Below, one piece after another: positions 19,923-29,410 of a stretch of 64,000 bases of DNA. Position 1 is the first letter of the stretch, and each line of letters starts with the position of its first letter. The notes beneath the pieces were generated by a model. That model was not told the DNA's origin and made no database searches. It saw nothing but the letters and a program-made list of their open reading frames with translations. Position numbers and translations under genes: made by a program. Location: contig NZ_CP118962.1 in assembly GCF_029024925.1 (NCBI RefSeq), positions 1,582,001 through 1,646,000 of the forward strand. The letters are read 5' to 3'. This DNA comes from Enterococcus faecalis (lineage in GTDB: Bacteria; Bacillota; Bacilli; Lactobacillales; Enterococcaceae).

Positions 19923-21311
19923 TTAAAAATAAAACCTAACTCTGCGCAATGACTTTTTCGCTAGCGGAGAATTGGATAAATAACTTAAAAAGATAATCGC
20001 AATGGCGCAACATCCAAATAAAAGCCATACGTTTGTAAAAGGTGTTCGAGTAAGCGAACTAGTAATAGGCTTTGTAATTAAAAGACTTGGTAGCGCCACC
20101 CCTAAAGAATTGCCAATTTGCTTACATGTCACCGCAATGGCTGCTGCCGTTCCTGACTGAGAAAGTGGCATTCCTTCAATCGCTGTAATGGTAATCGGTG
20201 AATTTAACATCCCAAACCCAATGCCTAAAAAGATATAAATAATAAATAAAATAATCATAGGCGTTGTTTTAGTTACAAATAATTGTAAAAAGCTAACAGC
20301 CAACATTGAAATACCACAAAGCATAATAGGACGTTTCGTCCCTATTCTCCCTACCATTTCGCCGGCTCTCGGTGCAACAAGAAAACTAACAAAAGCCAAA
20401 GGAATGGTTGATAAGCCAGCTTCCAACGGGCTGAAGCCTCTCATCTCTTGCAAATATAGCGTGTTTAAAAATAAATAGCCGTTATATATGATAAAGCCAA
20501 AAATAGCTAAAAAAGAAGCCGATGTAAATGGAATAGATAAAAAGAAACGCGGGTTGATTAACGGATTGTCAATGTTATATTCATAAATAAAGAAAATGAC
20601 AATGGCTAAACAGCCGATTATCCCAGTACTTAAAATATCTGGCGCGAAAAGCCCTTTTCTAGGTAGTCCGATAATGGAATAGATAGAACTAAATAGAAAA
20701 AGAATCATCAATGCTTGACCAACAAAATCATTTTTCGCCGTCTTCTCTACTTTTGACTCAGGTACAAATTTTTGTGTAAGGATGATTGCCGCTGCAATGA
20801 TCGGTACATTTACAAAAAAGACATACCGCCAGCTAAAATAAGAAACAATTAGTCCGCCAATAATCGGGCCCATTCCTAAGGAAATCCCTGTAACAGAGCC
20901 CCACAAGCCAATTGCTTTCGCACGTTCTAACTTTTCGGTAAATACCTGTGTAATAATAGACATTGCTACCGGATTTAACATAGAACCACCAATCCCTTGC
21001 AACATGCGAAACGCGATCAATTGCCCTGGGGTTTGCGAAATCCCACATAGGAAAGACGCTAAACCAAAACAGGCTAAGCCCAATTGAAGGACTCGTTTAC
21101 GGCCAATTCGGTCTGCTGTAGACCCAGATAACAATAATAAGGATGCTACCATTAAAGTGTAGCCATCTGTTACCCACTGTAATGTAGACAGATTCGTGTG
21201 AAAATCACTTTGAATGGATGGTAACGCCACATTGACAACCGTAACATCCATGGTCACTACAAACAAACTCATGCAACAAGTATACAAAATAACTTTTTTT
21301 CTATCGATCAT
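19923..21311 (-). CDS. DHA2 family drug/H+ antiporter (EmrB/QacA type)
   Basis: A 462-residue MFS protein with about 14 membrane helices. Motif C-like and A-like elements are present: VVTMDVTVVNVALPSIQ in helix 1, the helix 2-3 loop GSTADRIGRKRVL, and LQGIGGSMLNPVAMS in helix 4. These mark the DHA2 class of proton-coupled multidrug exporters. I choose ATG 21,309-21,311, since AAAGGAC lies about eight bases upstream; an upstream extension of seven codons is weaker. It is a single gene followed downstream by the LTA-synthase family gene (42-base gap, possibly cotranscribed). Substrate cannot be predicted. Confidence 0.85.
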   Translation of the reverse strand: MIDRKKVILYTCCMSLFVVTMDVTVVNVALPSIQSDFHTNLSTLQWVTDGYTLMVASLLLLSGSTADRIGRKRVLQLGLACFGLASFLCGISQTPGQLIAFRMLQGIGGSMLNPVAMSIITQVFTEKLERAKAIGLWGSVTGISLGMGPIIGGLIVSYFSWRYVFFVNVPIIAAAIILTQKFVPESKVEKTAKNDFVGQALMILFLFSSIYSIIGLPRKGLFAPDILSTGIIGCLAIVIFFIYEYNIDNPLINPRFFLSIPFTSASFLAIFGFIIYNGYLFLNTLYLQEMRGFSPLEAGLSTIPLAFVSFLVAPRAGEMVGRIGTKRPIMLCGISMLAVSFLQLFVTKTTPMIILFIIYIFLGIGFGMLNSPITITAIEGMPLSQSGTAAAIAVTCKQIGNSLGVALPSLLITKPITSSLTRTPFTNVWLLFGCCAIAIIFLSYLSNSPLAKKSLRRVRFYF

Positions 21312-21610
21312 AAAAACAGTCCTTTCTAGCAACTACATAAAACAGGAAAAGCAACAATGACACTTAAACTTCTAACGACACAGTTATCGCAAGTACTCAC
21401 GTATCAACAGTTCTTTATATTCCTTGCCATTTAGTTATTTTATATTTAAAAAAGCAAATCTTTAGATAGCCAAACTATACACCAGAACCCCTTTAAATTG
21501 AACCGTAATAGATACGATTTATCGATTCTTAAGTTATTAAATAATTGAACATTCTGTTCAGAAATATCGAACAGCCCCATAATTGAGCATCTCTTTTAAA
21601 CAATGAACAA

Positions 21611-21665
21611 CAAAAATAGCCTTATCCGCAGCAAAAGTAAATCTAAGCGAATAAAGCTATTTTTG
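21611..21665 (-). terminator. Terminator after the LysR-type gene
   Basis: Long hairpin with arms CAAAAATAGCCTT and AAAGCTATTTTTG extended by ATCCGC/GCGAAT, placed 28 bases after the LysR-type stop codon. Confidence 0.7.
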
Positions 21666-21692
21666 GTAACTATTCCAAAGTAATTTTAATGG

Positions 21693-22547
21693 CTAAGTCT
21701 CTAGCAACTTTTGTAAAGTTGCCTTGATTTGACCAGGTTGGACAAAAACCGAACTGGAAACATTTCGGTATAAATAAAATTTTTGTTTTCGTTCAATCGG
21801 TAAAAAGAAGAGTTTAGAATCAATTTCTTGCAGTTGTTCTTTCCGAAGAGAGATTACCGCATAAACTCCTTTACTTTTTTCAATGAGACGAGTAAGCATC
21901 AACGTATCATAGCAACAAACAATCGGACTTGTTAATTGCAACATTTCTAGCACACTCTTGGTAGCTTCTAAATGATCTAAGTGATGCGGCAAAAATAGAA
22001 ATGGATAGTTGGTCAAACAGGTGAAGCCTTCTTCCTCAATTTCTTGTTTAATTTCTCTTGAAACACAAAGATACATTTTTAGTTCAATTAATTGTTCTTT
22101 CTTTAAAACTGGACTATTCACATCTGCAGAAGTAATCACAAAATCCAACTCATGATTCTCCAATTTATTCAATAACTCAAACGATGAACCATGGTAACAT
22201 TCCCAAAAACGATTCAGTTGATCCTCGTTTTCTGTCACTTTATACATCAAGGACGTATTTCCAAAACCTAAACGCATCACTGGATTCTCAATCATTTCGT
22301 GCAGATTAAGTTTCATTTTCTTGGCCTCGTTTAAAATGATATATACAGATTGGACGATTTTATCACCATAGGAATTTAACGTCAAAGAATTACCGTTACG
22401 GTCAAAAAGTAAATGGCCCAATTCACTTTCCAAATCTTTTAATGACGCACTTAAGGTTGATTTACTAACATGGAGTTCAGAGGCTGCTTTGGAAATACTA
22501 TTATATTTTGCAATGGTATAAAAATATTCTAATTTTTCAATAGTCAT
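21693..22547 (-). CDS. LysR-type transcriptional regulator
   Basis: A 284-residue regulator. Residues 1-60 form the LysR winged helix-turn-helix (MTIEKLEYFYTIAKYNSISK, then AASELHVSKSTLSASLKDLE), with a substrate-binding domain in the rest. ATG 22,545-22,547 follows AAAGGGATG. LysR proteins often control a divergent neighbour; the metallo-hydrolase at 22,939 is divergent but 391 bases away, and the exporter at 19,923 lies downstream on the same strand after a terminator. Either could be a target. The effector is unknown. Confidence 0.85.
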   Translation of the reverse strand: MTIEKLEYFYTIAKYNSISKAASELHVSKSTLSASLKDLESELGHLLFDRNGNSLTLNSYGDKIVQSVYIILNEAKKMKLNLHEMIENPVMRLGFGNTSLMYKVTENEDQLNRFWECYHGSSFELLNKLENHELDFVITSADVNSPVLKKEQLIELKMYLCVSREIKQEIEEEGFTCLTNYPFLFLPHHLDHLEATKSVLEMLQLTSPIVCCYDTLMLTRLIEKSKGVYAVISLRKEQLQEIDSKLFFLPIERKQKFYLYRNVSSSVFVQPGQIKATLQKLLET

Positions 22548-22938
22548 CTTTTGTCATCCCTTTTATTCAAATTCATTTGCCCACGTAACCTGTTCAAAAC
22601 ACGCCTCACTCTTTATCAATAGCGTAGTTATTTTTGCTCTAATAAGCTATGTCCATCTTGTTATTTTTCTATAACTAATAGCAGATGGATATGAAAGTGC
22701 CTTTGGTAAAACTTTTTTTCGGAAATAGCATGAACATTCGCAACAAATTCAGCTTATTAAAAAAGGCGTCTAGCTTTTTCTATTTTACGCAAATTTACTT
22801 AAGAAATTCCATTTCAATTCTTCTCTAAAAAAGGTAAGATGGACACAACAAATGTTTCAGTTTCCATGCCCATTTACTTTAAGGTTCAGCGTTATCTACT
22901 AAGTATGAAGAATGTCAAAGAAAGGTTAGGTACTCCCA
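22548..22938. other. Intergenic region between LysR-type gene and metallo-hydrolase gene
   Basis: About 390 AT-rich bases between divergent genes. I see no open frame with a ribosome-binding site. One wide inverted pair (TCCATCT near 22,651 and AGATGGA near 22,683) could be a LysR operator, though its spacing is longer than usual for that class. Promoters for both genes must lie here, but no convincing -35/-10 pair stood out. Confidence 0.4.
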
Positions 22939-23769
22939 ATGAAAATCAACTATTTAGGTACGGGTGCAGCAGAACGGATTCCGGGAATTTTTTGTAATTG
23001 TAAATTATGTAAGTACGCTCGAGAGAAAAAAGGACGAGAAATTCGTACACAAACTCAATTAATTATTGATGATGTCCTGCTGATTGATTTTCCAGGGGAT
23101 TCTTATTTACACCTGTTGCAGTACGACTTGTGTTTTGCAGACTTTGACTCTTTACTAATCTCTCATTGGCATTCCGATCATTTTTACGGCGAGGATTTGG
23201 CTTATCGAATGTCTGGTTATGCATTAGATATTCCCAATCGTTTAACTGTTTACGGAAATGAAGCAGTTAAGACGTTTTATCAGCGCGCCTTTGATTTAGA
23301 AGGTCGTCAAGACGATACCCGATTACAGTATCAGGTTATTCAGCCCTACAAGTGTTTTACTATTGCGAACTATACGATTTATCCCCTTCCTGCACAACAT
23401 GGAAATTTCAGTGAAGATTGTTTTATTTTCGTTATAGACGATGGTAAAGATGCTTTTTTATCCACCCATGATACAGGTTACTTTACGTCAGAAATGTTTG
23501 AATATCTTGAAAAGAGCCACTTACTTCTTAGTATTGTTTCTTTAGATTGTACTAGTCAAACAAACGAAACTGGCAATAGTCATATGAATTGGGAAGAAAA
23601 TTTAAAATTAATTGCAGAATTAAAAGAAAGAAAACTCGTCACAGATAAAACGATTTACGTTGCCAACCATTTTTCTCACAATGGCGGCTTGTCTTATGCG
23701 GAGATGGCGGCTTTATCTCAAAAGCATGAAATCATTACGAGTTATGATGGTTTAGAAATACTAACTTAA
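22939..23769 (+). CDS. Metallo-beta-lactamase-fold hydrolase (PhnP-like)
   Basis: A 276-residue protein of the PhnP/RNase Z-like group of the metallo-beta-lactamase fold. It has LGTGAAERIPG at the N-terminus, a CNCKLCKYAR Cys cluster like the structural zinc site of PhnP, and the metal-binding HxHxDH in SHWHSDH near residue 77. Further ligands are likely His in AQHG and Asp in HDTGYF. PhnP proteins are phosphodiesterases acting on cyclic ribose phosphates, but this gene has no phosphonate genes around it, so the substrate is open. The ATG has a weak AAAGGTTAGG upstream. It shares a bidirectional terminator with sprE. Confidence 0.8.
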   Translation: MKINYLGTGAAERIPGIFCNCKLCKYAREKKGREIRTQTQLIIDDVLLIDFPGDSYLHLLQYDLCFADFDSLLISHWHSDHFYGEDLAYRMSGYALDIPNRLTVYGNEAVKTFYQRAFDLEGRQDDTRLQYQVIQPYKCFTIANYTIYPLPAQHGNFSEDCFIFVIDDGKDAFLSTHDTGYFTSEMFEYLEKSHLLLSIVSLDCTSQTNETGNSHMNWEENLKLIAELKERKLVTDKTIYVANHFSHNGGLSYAEMAALSQKHEIITSYDGLEILT

Positions 23770-23861
23770 TCGGATTATTTGCCTTCTTTTCAGCACTATT
23801 ATATGCTTTTAACCGATAATTACAAGGTACTTATATCGTAACTTACACTATCTTAAAAAAC

Positions 23862-23908
23862 AAAAATACTCGAAATTTCCCGTGATCCTGGAAATTTCGA
23901 GTATTTTT
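23862..23908. terminator. Bidirectional terminator (metallo-hydrolase / sprE)
   Basis: Perfect 19-bp inverted repeat AAAAATACTCGAAATTTCC / GGAAATTTCGAGTATTTTT with a nine-base loop, located nine bases from the sprE stop codon and 92 bases from the convergent gene's stop. Confidence 0.9.
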
Positions 23909-23916
23909 ATGGTTCT

Positions 23917-24771
23917 TTACGCTGCTGGCACAGCGGATAAACGTTTATTTTCTTCTTCATTCACTCGATTGACAATAAAGTTATAATTCACTTCATTTAG
24001 TCTTTGACCATGGTTTCCTGTTTGCTTAATGCCGCCATTGGAATGAACACCAACTACTTCAAACTGAGCATTATAGATTGGGGAACCAGATTGACCACCT
24101 GTTGTATCGATATCATAAAATAGTAATGGATTTTCTAAGTCTGTAAAGTTAGATGTAAACAAATCATTTTCATGCGACCATTGCGTGTGGTTTTTCTCAC
24201 CTGGATAGCCTGATATTGTGACATGGGTATCTGAAGATTCAAACTTTTTCAAAACAAATGGCGTTAAAATTTCTCCCAACTCTGGGCCATCTGGACGATC
24301 GTTTTGTTTGCCGACAGTCACTACCGCAATATCCGCATTCGGGGAAAAAGCTACATCAATCACTTTGAATTTGCCAAATGGTGTCGCACTGCCATCACGA
24401 CCTGGATAAAACCAAGCATCATCTTTGGCATTCGGATTTAATACTTTGGCATTCTTAAAACTTTCAGCCACATGATTATTGGTGACAATTGTATTAGTTC
24501 CAACAACAAAGCCTGTTCCTAAAGAAATATAGCCTGGTTTACTGGCAGGGGAAATGATTCTTCCGATTGACGCAAAAGGCGCTTCGGTTGTATCTGCCAC
24601 TTCTTGTTTTCTGTCCTCAGGGTCCAGTAACGATCTTTTTTGTCGTGAATGACTTTCGGCAGGAACGATATACTCTTCTGCATTTGCAGACAGGCTAAAA
24701 CCGGCTATCAAAGTTACTAAAATCAGAAACAAAAAACCAGCACTAATTTTTCGTATGGAGAACTTTTTCAT
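23917..24771 (-). CDS. sprE: Secreted glutamyl endopeptidase SprE (V8-like)
   Basis: The 284-residue S1B serine protease is the known partner of gelatinase in E. faecalis virulence and biofilm control. A signal peptide ends at about SLSANA (residue 31), a short propeptide ends at RQKR (residues 43-46), and the mature enzyme begins SLLDPED. The catalytic triad is His100 (VTNNHVAES), Asp147 (NADIAVV) and Ser228 (GGQSGSP). The start is ATG 24,769-24,771 with AAGGAGTGG eleven bases before; this gives the published length. It lies 48 bases after gelE and is cotranscribed with it under FsrA control. With fsrA absent here, expression is likely low. Confidence 0.95.
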   Translation of the reverse strand: MKKFSIRKISAGFLFLILVTLIAGFSLSANAEEYIVPAESHSRQKRSLLDPEDRKQEVADTTEAPFASIGRIISPASKPGYISLGTGFVVGTNTIVTNNHVAESFKNAKVLNPNAKDDAWFYPGRDGSATPFGKFKVIDVAFSPNADIAVVTVGKQNDRPDGPELGEILTPFVLKKFESSDTHVTISGYPGEKNHTQWSHENDLFTSNFTDLENPLLFYDIDTTGGQSGSPIYNAQFEVVGVHSNGGIKQTGNHGQRLNEVNYNFIVNRVNEEENKRLSAVPAA

Positions 24772-24819
24772 AAGATCATGCCACTCCTTATCCATTTTTA
24801 TTTAATTGGGGAATTTTTT

Positions 24820-26349
24820 TCATTCATTGACCAGAACAGATTCACTTGGTTGGTTTACCTGAATGTCTTCTTTAGCTCCGATTCCAGCAGAGTTAAAGGC
24901 TGCTGACACCACTGAAGCTGCTTCATCGCCATATTGAACTTTTGCAGCAGCAAGCATCGCATCACGAGCATCACTGAATTGTGCTTTAGGTGTTAAGTAA
25001 TTTACTAACGAGCTGTAGAAAATAGTCTGTGCTTTTTCAATGCCTAAGTTCTGGATAATGGTGTAACCAATCCGATTAATAATTCCACTATTATAATGAA
25101 CACCGCCTTGATCATAATAAGGCGTTCCTTTATACCGTGCTCGATCGTCGTATTGAGCCATGGTTTCTGGTTGTCCGTGTTTACTTGGCGTTTGTAAATT
25201 TCGAATACCTGTTTTTCGGTCAACACTCTGAGTATCCGCACCAATTTCTGGATTAGATGCACCCGAAATAATATAACCCATCAAATCAGAATAAGATTCA
25301 TTCAAGGCACCTGATTGTCCTAAATATTCTAAACCGGCAGTATGTTCCGTCACACCATGTGTCATTTCATGACCAACTACATCTAAAGAGGAAGCATACG
25401 TTTTTCCTGTTGGTGTACTTGTTTCACCATAACGCATTGCTTTTCCATCCCAAAAAGCATTGTCATAAGCATCTGGATGTTGTTCATCAACAACTGACAA
25501 GATGGGCATCCCTCGATCATCAATACTGTGTCGTTGGAAATGATCTTCATAATATGTTTTCACAAATTTTCCATGCGTATAGGCGTCAACAGCATTCTGA
25601 TTTAATGTCGCTAGTGATGGCGCTTGAATAATAGAATAATTATTTTTGCCATCAACTACTGCATGGTAAACCCCTGTGTTATCCGTTCCGTGTAAAGCAA
25701 TTCCCGTATTGCTTTTTTCAACTGGTACATTAAACGTTACTTGAAAAGAGTTTTTTAACGTTACTTCACTACCGACATGTTCCGTTAAATCTTGTTTTTC
25801 CATAATTGTTCCATCTGTAGCGTTCACTTTATAAACCAATGATACGGGGTCACCAGTTGGTGAAGAAGTTACTCTGACTTTATAAAATAATTGCCCTTCA
25901 TTATTTACACGTTTGTCAATAGCTAAAAAGACAAGATCTTTATTTTCCAGATTATCAGAAGCAATAATTTTTTTAACTCCTTCTTCACCGATTGCATCAA
26001 CCGATTGAATTTTCACTACTTGATCAACTGGATTTCCTGTAACACTTGTTACTGCACCATTTTTATCTAAATGAATAATCACATTATCTGAATCAACAGT
26101 AACGCCTTCCGTTTGCTTTTCTAACTTAAGATGCTTCATCCCCCACGCATCTTCTTTTCGATCTACAACCGTATATTGTTCAGCAGCTGCCTCAGAAATT
26201 GCCTCCTTTTCCAACTTCGATAAAACTGTTGAAACTTCACTTTCTGAATAAACTTGTTCTTCTGCTGCTACAAAAAGTGAAGAAAATAGACATGAACTTC
26301 CAACAAAGATGCCTGTACCTAAAATGTATAAAATTTTATTTCCCTTCAT
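24820..26349 (-). CDS. gelE: Gelatinase GelE (M4 zinc metalloprotease)
   Basis: The 509-residue coccolysin/gelatinase is a thermolysin-family zinc protease that degrades gelatin, fibrin and host peptides and trims surface proteins such as autolysin. In order: signal peptide (1-29), FTP/PepSY propeptide (about 30-191), mature enzyme from VGSEVTLKN. The zinc site is His327-Glu328-His331 (HEMTH) with Glu351 (NESYSD) as third ligand. The gene is intact. ATG 26,347-26,349 has GGAAGGAG upstream; a TTG codon just before is not needed. Because fsrA and fsrB are missing, the strain is predicted gelatinase-negative or weak in spite of an intact gene. Confidence 0.97.
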   Translation of the reverse strand: MKGNKILYILGTGIFVGSSCLFSSLFVAAEEQVYSESEVSTVLSKLEKEAISEAAAEQYTVVDRKEDAWGMKHLKLEKQTEGVTVDSDNVIIHLDKNGAVTSVTGNPVDQVVKIQSVDAIGEEGVKKIIASDNLENKDLVFLAIDKRVNNEGQLFYKVRVTSSPTGDPVSLVYKVNATDGTIMEKQDLTEHVGSEVTLKNSFQVTFNVPVEKSNTGIALHGTDNTGVYHAVVDGKNNYSIIQAPSLATLNQNAVDAYTHGKFVKTYYEDHFQRHSIDDRGMPILSVVDEQHPDAYDNAFWDGKAMRYGETSTPTGKTYASSLDVVGHEMTHGVTEHTAGLEYLGQSGALNESYSDLMGYIISGASNPEIGADTQSVDRKTGIRNLQTPSKHGQPETMAQYDDRARYKGTPYYDQGGVHYNSGIINRIGYTIIQNLGIEKAQTIFYSSLVNYLTPKAQFSDARDAMLAAAKVQYGDEAASVVSAAFNSAGIGAKEDIQVNQPSESVLVNE

Positions 26350-26476
26350 CAAACAATTAACTCCTTCCCCAGTTTCCTTTTATTTCTTTTCCCAACAAAA
26401 GTATTGCTTTATCCTCCCTAATTTTTCCCGTTAAACGACCGCCCCTTTCCCTGCGTAAATATTTGTTGCTATTTTC

Positions 26477-26539
26477 ATTATAGACAACTACCTAACCGGC
26501 ACTATCTAAATTCCTTAATCAGCCGACATTTTTCCCTGT
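26477..26539 (-). promoter_or_regulatory. gelE promoter with FsrA-type direct repeats
   Basis: On the minus strand a perfect -10 box TATAAT (26,477-26,482) has no good -35 box. Instead two imperfect direct repeats, ACAGGGAA (26,532-26,539) and TTAAGGAA (26,511-26,518), lie upstream with 13 bases between them. This layout fits the published description of FsrA-binding sites at fsr-controlled promoters, as I recall it, and explains the need for an activator. Confidence 0.7.
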
Positions 26540-26567
26540 ATTGCCCCTCATAACTCAATACCATAGC

Positions 26568-26607
26568 AAAAAAGTTGTTAACAAATTCATTCGTTAACAA
26601 CTTTTTT
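26568..26607 (-). terminator. Terminator of truncated fsrC
   Basis: Perfect 15-bp arms AAAAAAGTTGTTAAC / GTTAACAACTTTTTT around a ten-base loop that includes the fsrC stop codon region (26,587). It separates fsrC from the gelE promoter. Confidence 0.85.
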
Positions 26608-27674
26608 ACTGTTATGATTTTTTTCAATAATTAAATGTTGAGTAACCGATCCTTCATTGAAGGACGTTTGCAAGTCAAATTGATCTGAAAAATCAACAAT
26701 TTCTTTTACATATAACAATCCCCAACCGTGCTCTTCTGGGTTACTTTTAGAACTAAATTTGGTTTTCTTCATAACCCTAAAATCAAATTCGGCTTGGACA
26801 CTATTTGTTATCACAAACTCTTGTGTTTCATTTTTATTGAAAATTGAGATAGCGAACATTTTCAATTCTGATTTTGCACTGTTTTCAATCGCGTTATCTA
26901 ATAGAATAGCCAACAAACGAATCACAACCACTAAGTCGATTGATGTATCGAGAATAAATACTTCTGGCACATCAACAATCACTTTTAGTTTTGCTTGCTT
27001 TGCGGTATTAATTTTCATACTTATGAGTGCCTTAAGTTCCATATTTTTCAAACGATTTAACTTCATAAGTTCAAATTCTTCATTATCAATAATTTTTTTG
27101 GTTGGTGCAATCGTTTCTTCATAAATTCTTTTGATTTCCAGAATATCTTCGTATGAAATAGCAATTTGTAAACTATACAATAAATTTTTATAATCATGAC
27201 GAAACATCGCTAGCTCTTCGTTAATGGATTCTATTTTTTCAGTATAAATCGTTAAATTATTCAATAATTGAGTGTTGATACGTTGTTCTTCCAAATAAGC
27301 TTCAATGACTAAGCCAATCAGAATTAAAAATAAACCTACACTTATTAATAACTCCAATTTAGAACTATTTACCGTGACAAATCCTCGCATAAAGTCAGGT
27401 GAAATCTCTGGCGAAATCAAAAACACAAAAAGTAACAACAGAATCAACAATAAAAGTAAACAACCAAAAAAAATTCGGCTATTTTCTAACACACGATTTA
27501 ATCTTAAAAAAACACTATTGGGAATTTTTAAAGCAATCCAGATATTTATAAGCAACAGAATAACATTTGAGGCAATCCATAATAATTTATTTTGATAAAT
27601 CTGTTGAAAAAAAACACTTAAAATCGTTTGCTCCGTGTAATTGATAAACGAAACCATAAGCAATGTAAAATAAG
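26587..27674 (-). pseudogene. fsrC: 5'-truncated fsrC (quorum-sensing histidine kinase)
   Basis: The remaining frame encodes roughly the last 355 of about 447 residues of FsrC, the membrane kinase that senses the GBAP peptide. Later membrane helices are present (about residues 22-45, 68-90, 105-125), then the HPK10-type kinase core with the phospho-acceptor His in AMFRHDYKN, the N-box LLDNAIENS and the G-box HGWGLLYVKEI. The first helices and the native start are gone; only a TTG at 27,661-27,663 could initiate. Upstream sequence belongs to an HD-domain gene, not to fsrB. The junction lies near 27,674. This matches the known 23.9-kb deletion that removes fsrA, fsrB and the 5' part of fsrC in many isolates. 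Confidence 0.9.
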
Positions 27675-28108
27675 TATGGTGGCTTCCCTTCTTGATCCCA
27701 CTTTATTTTATCAGCGACAAACAAAACTAAATCTATGTCCGAATAGTTTTTCTTCAGTGTTGTATGGCATTCAATAGCTGATAAAATTTCATTGTCTTCA
27801 ATACCAAAATCCATTTTCGCAATAGACTTAGAAATTTTTTGATGAATTATCATTGGAAAGGCCATTTCTGCTTCGTTTAATTCAATCCCATATTTTTGTG
27901 CGACACTAATTCTCTGATTATTTGGATAAATCGCAGAGATATCGTGTAAATATCCTGCAATACTTACTTTTTCTGGACTAGTTAAATATTTTTCACCAAG
28001 TTGATAGGCATACTCTCCAACTTCCATACAATGATAATACGTCTTCTCACAGTTTTTACTCACTAAATATTGTTTAATTTCATTTTTCAACACCTGTTGA
28101 TGATCCAT
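27587..28108 (-). CDS. YqeK-type HD-domain hydrolase with a chimeric C-terminus
   Basis: About 145 of the 173 residues look like a YqeK-family HD phosphohydrolase (diadenosine tetraphosphate hydrolase in studied members). Metal ligands appear in order: TYYHCMEVGEYA, AGYLHDIS, PMIIHQKIS, SAIECHTT and LFVADKI. After KPPY the sequence changes to a hydrophobic run that is fsrC DNA read in another frame, ending at the stop 27,587. The native C-terminus was removed by the fsr deletion. The start is ATG 28,106-28,108 with AAAGGG upstream. All visible HD ligands survive, so activity is possible but unproven. Confidence 0.8.
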   Translation of the reverse strand: MDHQQVLKNEIKQYLVSKNCEKTYYHCMEVGEYAYQLGEKYLTSPEKVSIAGYLHDISAIYPNNQRISVAQKYGIELNEAEMAFPMIIHQKISKSIAKMDFGIEDNEILSAIECHTTLKKNYSDIDLVLFVADKIKWDQEGKPPYLFYIAYGFVYQLHGANDFKCFFSTDLSK

Positions 28109-28331
28109 TTCCACAGCCCTTTCTCATTCCGATTACTCTTCTAGATAAATAAAGTATACTCCTTTCATCCTCTAGCAACCTTTTATTTTTTATTAAATAA
28201 ACAGCTAACTAAATTGAAAAAATTGAAACTTTTTGGTCCTCAAATTCGTCTATAACTAATAGGACGTTCAATTTTGTATAACGTGGAGGTGTATTTTTTA
28301 ACTTTTTCATTAACCAAAGAGGAGTGAAAGT

Positions 28332-29237
28332 ATGCGACATAAGAAAAGAAAATTCAAAATAAACGGGTATGTATTATTTAGTGCGTTAATCCTCATTGTT
28401 CTTGTTTTCATTCAAACGTTCCTATTAACTCAACCCAAGATAACAAGTAAAAATGATGATACTACGCAGACATCGACTAAAAATTCAACTGCAAAAAAAG
28501 ATTCCCCGACCAAGTTAGAAAAGGAATCAACACACATGACTATTTCATCAAAAAAATATGCTTACTCAGCAGACAAAATCAGAAAATATATAACTGGAGA
28601 AGAACCTTACAAAGGTGAAAAATTAGTATTCTTAACCTTTGATGATGGCGTTAATAATCAAATAACCCCACAAATCCTAGATGCATTAAAAAAGTATAAC
28701 GTCCACGCAACTTTTTTTCTTGTAGGAAATACCCTAACTTCCGAAAATCAAAAGATAGTGAAACGCGAAGTTGCAGAAGGACATTCAATAGGCTTTCATA
28801 GTTCAACTCATGATTATGCAACGTTATATCCAAACGGGATTGTCAACACTGAAGAAATACAAGCGGAAATAGCAACCATGGAGAACTCTCTTAAAAAAAT
28901 ATTGGGCGAAACATTTCAAACAACTCTCTGGCGATACCCAGGAGGTCATATGTCATGGGGAGGTACAGAAAAATCTGATGAATTATTCAAACAACTTGGC
29001 ATCCATTGGATTGACTGGAATGCGATGGTTGGAGATGCGGAGCCGTTAGACAGACAGCCTACTACAGTCGCAGAAATGCTCGCTTTCCATCAACATTCAC
29101 TTGAGGTCTATCCAGATTATAATATTAGAGTAGTCTTAATGCATGATTCAGTAGATAAGGAATTAACAAAACAAGCATTGCCACAATTAATAGAGTTTTA
29201 TCAAGCAAATGGTTATCAATTTGGCGTGTTATATTAA
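28332..29237 (+). CDS. Membrane-anchored polysaccharide deacetylase (NodB domain)
   Basis: A 301-residue CE4 deacetylase: one N-terminal membrane helix (about residues 13-33), a Ser/Thr/Lys-rich linker (about 40-70), then the NodB catalytic domain. Motifs are in order: FLTFDDGVNN (catalytic Asp and metal Asp), HSSTHDY (metal His pair), RYPGGHMSW (Arg), and VVLMHDSV (catalytic His). It should remove acetyl groups from peptidoglycan or another cell-surface glycan, an activity of the kind that gives lysozyme resistance in E. faecalis PgdA. ATG 28,332 follows AAAGAGGAGTG. This is the last backbone gene before the accessory DNA. Confidence 0.9.
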   Translation: MRHKKRKFKINGYVLFSALILIVLVFIQTFLLTQPKITSKNDDTTQTSTKNSTAKKDSPTKLEKESTHMTISSKKYAYSADKIRKYITGEEPYKGEKLVFLTFDDGVNNQITPQILDALKKYNVHATFFLVGNTLTSENQKIVKREVAEGHSIGFHSSTHDYATLYPNGIVNTEEIQAEIATMENSLKKILGETFQTTLWRYPGGHMSWGGTEKSDELFKQLGIHWIDWNAMVGDAEPLDRQPTTVAEMLAFHQHSLEVYPDYNIRVVLMHDSVDKELTKQALPQLIEFYQANGYQFGVLY

Positions 29238-29309
29238 AGCAACTCGGAGCACTAAAGGAAGCATTTCTGGTCTTAGCCAATGTTGATTTTTTGTTTAATT
29301 ACACAAAAA

Positions 29310-29365
29310 CGTCTCTATACTTTCTGATGTTGGTAAAAAAACTAACATCAGAAAGTATAGAGACG
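29310..29365. terminator. Long bidirectional terminator
   Basis: Perfect 22-bp arms (29,310-29,331 and 29,344-29,365) with a twelve-base loop, followed by an A/T run. It lies between the deacetylase gene and the convergent lipoprotein gene. Confidence 0.9.
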
Positions 29366-29410
29366 AAAAAAATAAAAATTTTTAGCCTTCTTTTTTATGA
29401 CTTAACTATC

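Noticed and set aside
26587-28108. Assigning the sequence to strain V583
   Set aside because: Gene order is V583-like around rplS, but V583 has an intact fsr locus, which is deleted here.
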